A stretch of 64,000 nucleotides of DNA. It comes from Blasia pusilla. Its lineage: Eukaryota > Marchantiophyta > Marchantiopsida > Blasiales. The position numbers and the translations under genes are program-made. How positions within the stretch are numbered: the stretch's first letter is position 1; every line of letters starts with the position of its first letter. The stretch is from assembly GCA_050084515.1 (NCBI GenBank), contig CM114272.1, forward strand, positions 14,260,001-14,324,000. Reading direction: 5' to 3'. The notes under the pieces are model-generated. The model did no database searches. It was not told the origin of the DNA and saw only the letters and a program-made list of their open reading frames with translations. Positions 58,195 to 64,000 of the stretch are shown in pieces.

Positions 58195-59690
58195 GTGTGA
58201 GAGGGGCACGAGGGCCATCACGACATCCTTTCGGGATTTTGAGAGGCGAGGTAGTGGATCTGAGAGTAGCTCTGGAGGGTTTACCCGGAGTGGTGTGAGG
58301 TTTTGTGGGTCTCCACGTGAGAGACCACCTCGATCTCCTTCGGTGTTGTCTTCAGACGAGGGGGAGCGTATAGAGGAGTGTGTTAGTGATCCACCGTACA
58401 GATTGAGTGGTCCTACCAGTTGAGCATACGAGATGGACAACCAGGGTAGAGGACCGCATAGGTTTTGGGGTGTTGTAGGCACTTTGGAGCTACACCATTT
58501 CATTGCGGAGTTTAGGAGTTGGTGTGACTCACAACGGACTAGGAACTCTAGAGAGTTCAACCTGTTTACATCATGGAACGGTATGTTCGAGCATTTAGAG
58601 GGGGCGCCCATGGACGATTACCATGAGGTCTCCCATAAATATGCCAAGGAGATTGAGGTATGGTGACTCTACTATGACCCACACTATGTGTCATGGACGG
58701 AGTTGTTCCCACATGAGAAGGAGGAGTCAAGAAAGGCTACTTCCTCTTCCACTAGTGATGTTTTAGGAGGGATCACTCGCATTGGAGCAATTGCACAGTC
58801 TTGTCGGGTTCGTTGTAGGTTCAACCCCATGGTTGAGTTCTTCATTGAGTTGAGGGCGATCTACCAAGGGGTATGGAAGGAGAAGTTACCGACCATCCAC
58901 GACTTCCAGAGGCGCCCAGGTGAGATTTTGTGTGAGGCTTACACTCGCTTGCGTCGGTTGATCAATGTCACTAAGGGGATGATAGAGGCTCAAGCTATCG
59001 AGTTATGGTATGCGATGTTGGACCGGATCTTGCAGACACGGGTGCCGGAGGGGATGCTTGTTATGAACACCTCCCCTACGTTGAGAGATGTTTTTAGGAT
59101 GGTTGAGAACATTGAGCGCAACATGGCGGAGGAGAGCATAGGCACCATGGGTTCTAGGCGAGAGTAGTCACGATTGTCTGCACCACCAATGCAGCAACGT
59201 GGACTTCGAGATAGGTCAACTGTGGCACCACGAGCTTAGGGAGGATATCGGAAGGCCGTGCCACAAATACCTACGCCTTCATATGCGGCTCAGTAGCAAG
59301 CACCTACGATTACTTGTTGGTCATGTGGTGGAGCCCATCACTAGCGCAATTGCACTCGTTAGGGTCATGGACGTGCCTCAGTATGGCGGAGGAGATGGTG
59401 TTGCACGAGGAGGTTACCAGTGTGACTATTGTCAGAGGTATGGTCATACATGCGCTAGGTGTTTCAATTTACATCATGAGTTACGTCCGGACCGAGGGCC
59501 ATAGAGGGCACCAAAGCGAGTAGCCGATCCGGGTGGGCCTAGAGATCGTGCACCAGGTGGTCCCATTGGGGGACGAGGAGTTGGAGTTGTCGGACAGGGT
59601 GGTGGAGTTGCTTGTGGAGCAGGTAGAGTCCCACCACCTAGACGCGTTGAGGAAGACGCCGGGCATGAGGTTGTGATGGCTGCTTAGATA
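58195..59690 (+). pseudogene. Copy C gag and zinc knuckles
   Basis: Landmarks are FERRGSGSESSSGGFTRSG, MDNQGRGPHRFWGVVGTLEL, FNLFTSWNGMFEHLEGAPMD, PMVEFFIELRAIYQG, FQRRPGEILCEAYTRLRRLI (the retrotransposon gag signature) and RNMAEESIGTMGSRRE. The second zinc knuckle reads CDYCQRYGHTCARC near 59420-59462; the first is in a shifted frame. Stops follow GPTS, EVW and GSRRE. Copy C gives the clearest view of the capsid domain. Confidence 0.82.
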
Positions 59691-60096
59691 CAACAGCTAC
59701 ATGAGCAGAAACGCTATGGCATTGAGGTTACCCGACGCCGGATCCGTGGCATCGATATCATATGGAGCAGCCAGATATATGGAGGATCGTGGTTGGATGT
59801 GCGGGGTTGCCCAGATAGAAGCCGTCGTAGTTGTCACGTGTGGAGCATTCGTAGAGTTGGATCCACAACAAGGGGAAGCCAAGAAATAGACTAGGCTTCC
59901 TCAATCTTTCAGGTTGTCCGAGGCAATGAGGACCCCATCGATAAGTCATGATCAAAGTTCGTGGAGAGTTGGTGATGTTGTTGGTGTGCAGGCACGCAAG
60001 GCGATGGGAGAAGCGAGTGCGACGACTCCGATTGTTGATGCTCATGAGGGGCATGTGTCAAGCACGTTGTTGGGGGCGGCCACCGTTGTCGTATAG

Positions 60097-61060
60097 TAAA
60101 ATCAGCCAATATGTAAACTCTTTCCTCATTAAGTGTTAGATAGAGTTTTATAAGTATTAAGTAAATTAGCTTAGAAAAAGGAAATTCCCATGTTTAAACG
60201 TATTTATGGTTTAAACATGAGAATTATGCAAACCCAACTTTAGGAAAAAAAAGTAATAAATAAAAGATGACTTTATAAAAGTAAAGTAGTGAGATTGTTG
60301 CTTTAATGAAAAGCAAAAGTAGTCGTGGTTGGTGGCTAGGGTAGTTGGGATAATTTGGAAAATATCAAGTGGGTAAACGAGGATATTTTGGAAGAGATAA
60401 GAAGAAATCTACTTGTGTCAAAATATGATTAGCTAAGCTTTGAGAGGAAGCTACGTGGCACAAAATAAAATTAGCTCTATTTTGTACTCTTGTGGATCCC
60501 TTGTGAGTATATAAAGAGGAGAGACCTTCAAGGGTTCATCACCTTCTATCACATCTTGAGTCTCTCGTGTCACTCTTGAGTGTATGGCTTTGAGATTGCT
60601 TGCTCTTCCAATGAGAGTGGATCACCCCTCTTGGGAGAATAACTTGACCATGGTCTATTCTTCCAGGGGTTTCTAGAGTGGGGTGTGTGTGGAGATGAGA
60701 GTCTTGTCACCTTAGAAGAGTTTAGTCATACTAAAATAGTGATGTTTTTGGCTTGTTATTTTCCCAATGAGAGTGGATTGTCCCTCTTGAGAGAATAATT
60801 CTGCCAAAACCCATTCTTGAGGAGAGTATAGAATGTTTGTCAAACATGGAAAGGGATGGAGCATGAGTTGTGCCCAACTTTCATTTCCTCAATCCTTACC
60901 ATGTCAAAGTACTCTTTATAGATAAGCACTGGTTCACTCGCTATATAGTTTATCATTTTGGGGAGGCTTTCATGAACCAAGTCATGCAATCTCCAACTCC
61001 GGTGATTCTTCCTATAGTTACGTATGGAAGGACATGGGATTGCACTTTGTATGTCCTTAT
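60097..61060 (+). mobile_element. AT-rich insertion replacing part of copy C
   Basis: Compared with copy A, about 300 bp of linker (from GGCGGCCACCGTTG to the protease) is replaced here by about 960 bp of AT-rich DNA. It contains GAGTATATAAAGAGGAGAGACC (a TATA-box-like promoter) and two similar blocks, CAATGAGAGTGGATCACCCCTCTTGGGAGAATAA near 60618 and CAATGAGAGTGGATTGTCCCTCTTGAGAGAATAA near 60769. It looks like a solo LTR or LTR fragment of another family. No clear target-site duplication was identified. Confidence 0.5.
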
Positions 61061-61064
61061 ATAG

Positions 61065-61425
61065 CTATCCATGGATGTCAATAGGCCTGCTCGAGTTGGT
61101 CAATCTTGGAGGTAGAGCTTTTAGTCCGTAGCGCGTCTTGTTGGATTCAGGAGCCCAACCCGTGATGTTGGGGAAAGCGTCATTCAGAGGATTGGGCTTG
61201 ACGAGAGCCGATGTGGAGCGTTCTCCATTCCGGTTATATACATCCTTGGATGGAGCGAGTACCACATAGTATATCACCCAACATGAGGTTGTGGTGAGGA
61301 TTCGCGTGTGACATCCTACAGATGAGTCCGTGGTGCGAGCCAAGGGGATAATGACTGATGCAGAGTCCTATGACGTCTTGGTTGGTGGAGCAGTGTTATA
61401 CCCGATGGGGTTTTCCCTGGATTAA
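61065..61425 (+). pseudogene. Copy C aspartic protease
   Basis: The active site reads LLDSGAQPVMLGK, with LLDSG at about 61138-61152. It is followed by FRGLGLTRADVERS, EVVVRIRV and SYDVLVGGAVLYPMGFSLD. The N-terminal strand is lost at the insertion boundary. It is in the same frame as the methyltransferase that follows. Two adjacent stops (TAA, TAG) follow FSLD, where copy A reads DYWEES. Confidence 0.82.
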
Positions 61426-61533
61426 TAGGAGGAGTCAGCGTCTTATAGACCAGGATGGCAATCAGGTGATGGGCGCCTTAGCTCATTACCCGTTCGATTC
61501 ACATGTGCAGTGCTCGAGTGACGGCCAAGAGAG

Positions 61534-63054
61534 ATGGCGACCTTAGCAACATTTAGCAGTGCCATCACTTGGCCTAGTGATTTGATTGAGGGATCAGTCC
61601 ATGTAGAGGATACTTTCATTCCTGATATTTTTATGGAGAGGAGTGTCATGGTAGCCGCATCAGTCCATGGAGGAGAGGTGCCGCTTTGGGGATCGACTGA
61701 GGAGCTCCGACGCTTAGCCATTGAGCATGTGCAGACCGCGTGGAGCAAGGCGTTTGCACTAGAGTGTGACGGGTCAGAGGAACCCCAAGTAGGTAGGAGT
61801 GCTGCTATGACCCCTTTGGACACCACCCCGATTGTGTGGTCCATCCCAGAGGAGGGTATTTGTGTGTTGGATCTCTTTGGAGGGATCAACATTGGGTTAG
61901 CTGTTGTTTTGCACGTTGGAGTGTGCATGCAAGAGTATCTGCATGTGGAGATTGATGATGTTGCGAGGCGCGCTTCACTTCACCATGTGGCGTTGTTACG
62001 CCTCCGTTTTCTTGACTTGTTGTGTGCATCCACCATTCAGTGTTACCAGAGTTCCCTATCGAGGGACTTTTCATTATTGGGGGTGCAGGACTTGGAGCGG
62101 GTAGGAACCATAGACTTGGTCATTGCTGGTTGGTCGTGTCAGGGCCAATCGAGTGCTGGACGAGGTAGCTGGTTAGGTGGCTCTCGGTCCTGGTTGTTTT
62201 GGGAGATGATGCGGATCTTACGATATTTATAAGAGCATCAACCTCGTTCTCCAACATACATTTTGGAGAATGTTCCGATTTTGGGCAATTCGAGGTCTCG
62301 CGTGGTGACGAGTGCACATCAGGTGTGTGCGTGGATCGGCCCGACAATGTTGTTAGATGCGGCGAGTGTAGGTTCTAGAGCACATCGCCCACATATTTGG
62401 TGGACTAACTTGGTACCACATGAGGTGTTGCGGAGGGCTTATGCGAGAGTGGAGCGTCCCTCTGATTTGTTGGTGGATTCTATACTGGATTCGGGCCGTC
62501 AATCACAAGCAATGAAACATGATGATCGACCTCCGTTGATTGCGGTCAACATGATTGGCATGCCACGAGCAGCCTTTCCCCAATTGGTGAGTTTTCCCGC
62601 TTCCTATGCATGCAAGGAGGCCGGACGTGGCTTGATTTGGGATGACCAGGTATAGAGGTTAGTGGAGCCCAACGCCGATGAGCGAGAATGAGCAATGGGA
62701 TACCCCACATGAGTGACGGAAGTACCGTCACTATCGGAGGCATCACAACGTCATGTCTTGGGTCAGGCGATGGACTTGAACTACTTGACATGGATTTTCA
62801 GCTTAGGAGGAGCTGAGCAATGTCGTTTGAGGATGCGACAGATCATAAAAGTTACGTTGGTGAGCCCCATGCCTACCGAGACGGTTGAGGCAGTGGCTGG
62901 GGGCGAGACCCAAGGAGATCAACACACCACGGATGATCGGGAGAGACACCCTTGGACTTCTTGGGATGTTTTGCAGGTACGCCAGGAGATGATAGCCACA
63001 ACATCGAATGTGGTTTCTGGTACTACAGGTAGAGATGTGAGTTCTATTGTCTGA
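61534..63054 (+). pseudogene. Copy C C5-cytosine DNA methyltransferase
   Basis: This is the clearest methyltransferase in the window. One frame runs from 61534 to 63054 with only nonsense changes (TAA 62230-62232, TAG 62653-62655, TGA 62689-62691, TGA 62710-62712) and no frameshift. Motif I, CVLDLFGGINIGLAV, is at 61861-61905 (SAM binding). Motif IV, VIAGWSCQGQSSAGRG, has the catalytic cysteine codon at 62137-62139. Motif VI, LENVPIL, has ENV at 62266-62274. A motif VIII-like block, AASVGSRAHRPHIWWTNL, follows. A IX-like block is VEPNADERE-stop-AMGYP. Motif X, QRHVLGQAMDLNYLTWIFSL, is at about 62750-62810. The PCQ of most family members is SCQ here. The order and spacing fit one complete catalytic domain of about 330 residues. 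Activity of the parent element is inferred; this copy is dead. Confidence 0.9.
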
Positions 63055-63099
63055 GACAGGGTTGCAACATAGCAACCACGGACATCTGCGCCGGAGAGT

Positions 63100-63934
63100 C
63101 CTATCGTAGTGACGATGGAGTCTTGGGAGCCAGATATGGGCCCTAAATTGACACGAGGAGAGCGGCAGCGGATACACTAGTTCCTTAGGAGTTATAGGAG
63201 CTGTTTTTCATTTAGTATGCATGATTTGGGTATGCTGAAGGGTCTAGGGTATTGAGTTATCGAGTGATACGCCGATCTTTCGACAACCCTACAGGTATAG
63301 TGATATGGAGAGGGCTCTGATTTAGTGTGGGAGCCAGGATTTGGTTGGAGTAGGACTCGTAAAGATGTCGCATGGAGAGTATGCATCTGCCACTGTCATG
63401 CCCGCCAAGAAGGATGTGCATGGCAACTGGACAGATAGGCGGATGCGTGGAGATTACCGACCTATCAATCGACAGACAAAGTCCGATAGGTATGCGATGC
63501 CCACCCTTGAGGAGATATTTGATGCGATTGGGCATGCAAAGATCTTCAGTTCATTGGATTTGCGAGCCAAATACCTTCAGGTACTTATAAGATTGGAGGA
63601 CAGGTAGAAGACGACATTTTGGGGCATCGATCCTCACGGGAAGGATTGTTTGTACGAGTGGCGGTTCCTACCATTCAGGTTAAAGAATGCCCCCGTTGAG
63701 TTTTAGAGGGTTATGGATAGGATCTTGGCAAGTCTGGATTTTGCTAGGTGTTATATTGATGACATCGTAGTCTTTAGTGCCACGGTTGAGGAGCATGAGC
63801 GACATCTAGAAGAGGTGTTTCGACGATTGCAATTACATGGGCTGAAGCTACATTCATGCAAGTGCAAGTTCTTCTACAACCAGACTGAGTATCTAGATCA
63901 TACGATATACCCAGGGGGCCTTGGTGTGCAGTAG
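63100..63934 (+). pseudogene. Copy C reverse transcriptase (partial)
   Basis: Landmarks are MRGDYRPINRQTKSDRYAMP, IFSSLDLRAKYLQVLI, TTFWGIDPHGKDCLYEWRF, YIDDIVVFSATVEEHERH (active site near 63757) and LHGLKLHSCKCKFFYNQTEY. TAG at 63605-63607 replaces a CAG kept in copy A, and another stop replaces the His of EFHRVMD. The frame differs from that of the methyltransferase, so an indel lies between 63054 and 63341. The domain continues past the window. Confidence 0.88.
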
Positions 63935-64000
63935 ACAAAGGTAGAGGCTATTTAACGCATTCCACGCCCTACAGATGTGAGTCGAGTTCGTGCATTCATG

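Larger units (their letters stand above)
57738..64000 (+). mobile_element. Ty3/Gypsy retrotransposon with methyltransferase, copy C (runs off window)
   Basis: Plus-strand copy: shortened leader (57738-58190), gag (58195-59165), zinc-knuckle region (59166-59690), linker (to 60096), a foreign AT-rich segment (60097-61060), protease (61065-61425), methyltransferase (61534-62830), a linker and reverse transcriptase (63100 to the edge). RNase H and integrase lie beyond 64000. Its 5' LTR is missing; the leader starts at the inverted junction with copy B. Several premature stops are present. Confidence 0.88.

Noticed and set aside
61534-63054. Methyltransferase taken as a host gene interrupted by a retroelement
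   Set aside because: It sits at the same place and in the frame of the protease in two independent copies, has no introns or host flanks, and appears again in the old fragment at 33.75 kb.

Overview
The window is nuclear DNA from a plant. It carries intron-rich genes with GT-AG splice sites, a plant-type DNA topoisomerase II, large AT-rich repeat stretches and several decayed Ty3/Gypsy retrotransposons. A gene for the dynein-arm assembly factor DNAAF11 (LRRC6/TilB) points to an organism with flagellate sperm, such as a bryophyte, lycophyte, fern or charophyte, and not a flowering plant. The sequence alone does not settle which.

Layout. 1-2871: a divergent gag-bearing retroelement on the minus strand, with its leader and an LTR that has a TATA box. 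2872-3475: a plus-strand LTR fragment of a second family. 3476-5500: AT-rich repeats. 6067-15353: a complete 22-exon TOP2 gene (1521 aa). 16261-17403: an intronless gene of unknown function. 19963-22685: a complete 5-exon cyclophilin gene on the minus strand (148 aa); I assembled it from short exons. 24200-35700: very AT-rich DNA with dispersed and tandem repeats, a Helitron-like 3' end and an old retroelement fragment. 35706-40136: the DNAAF11 gene (13 exons proposed, 447 aa), also very AT-rich. 41677-64000: a cluster of three related Ty3/Gypsy copies: A and B on the minus strand in tandem, and C on the plus strand, head to head with B and running off the window.

The main discovery is inside that cluster. 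Copies A and C carry a C5-cytosine DNA methyltransferase domain between the aspartic protease and the reverse transcriptase, in the same reading frame as the protease. The order is gag, two zinc knuckles, protease, methyltransferase, reverse transcriptase, RNase H, integrase. Methyltransferase motifs I, IV, VI, VIII-like, IX-like and X can be read. A third, much older methyltransferase fragment lies at 33750-34650, and copy B has lost the protease-methyltransferase-RT block by an internal deletion. Retrotransposons with captured methyltransferases have been reported from charophyte algae and dinoflagellates (de Mendoza and colleagues, 2018). This window shows such a family with nested generations of copies, including decay that looks like deamination of methylated cytosine.

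TOP2, the cyclophilin, the unknown gene and DNAAF11 are unrelated in pathway; nothing suggests they act as a unit. All retroelement copies seen here are broken by stops, frameshifts or deletions.
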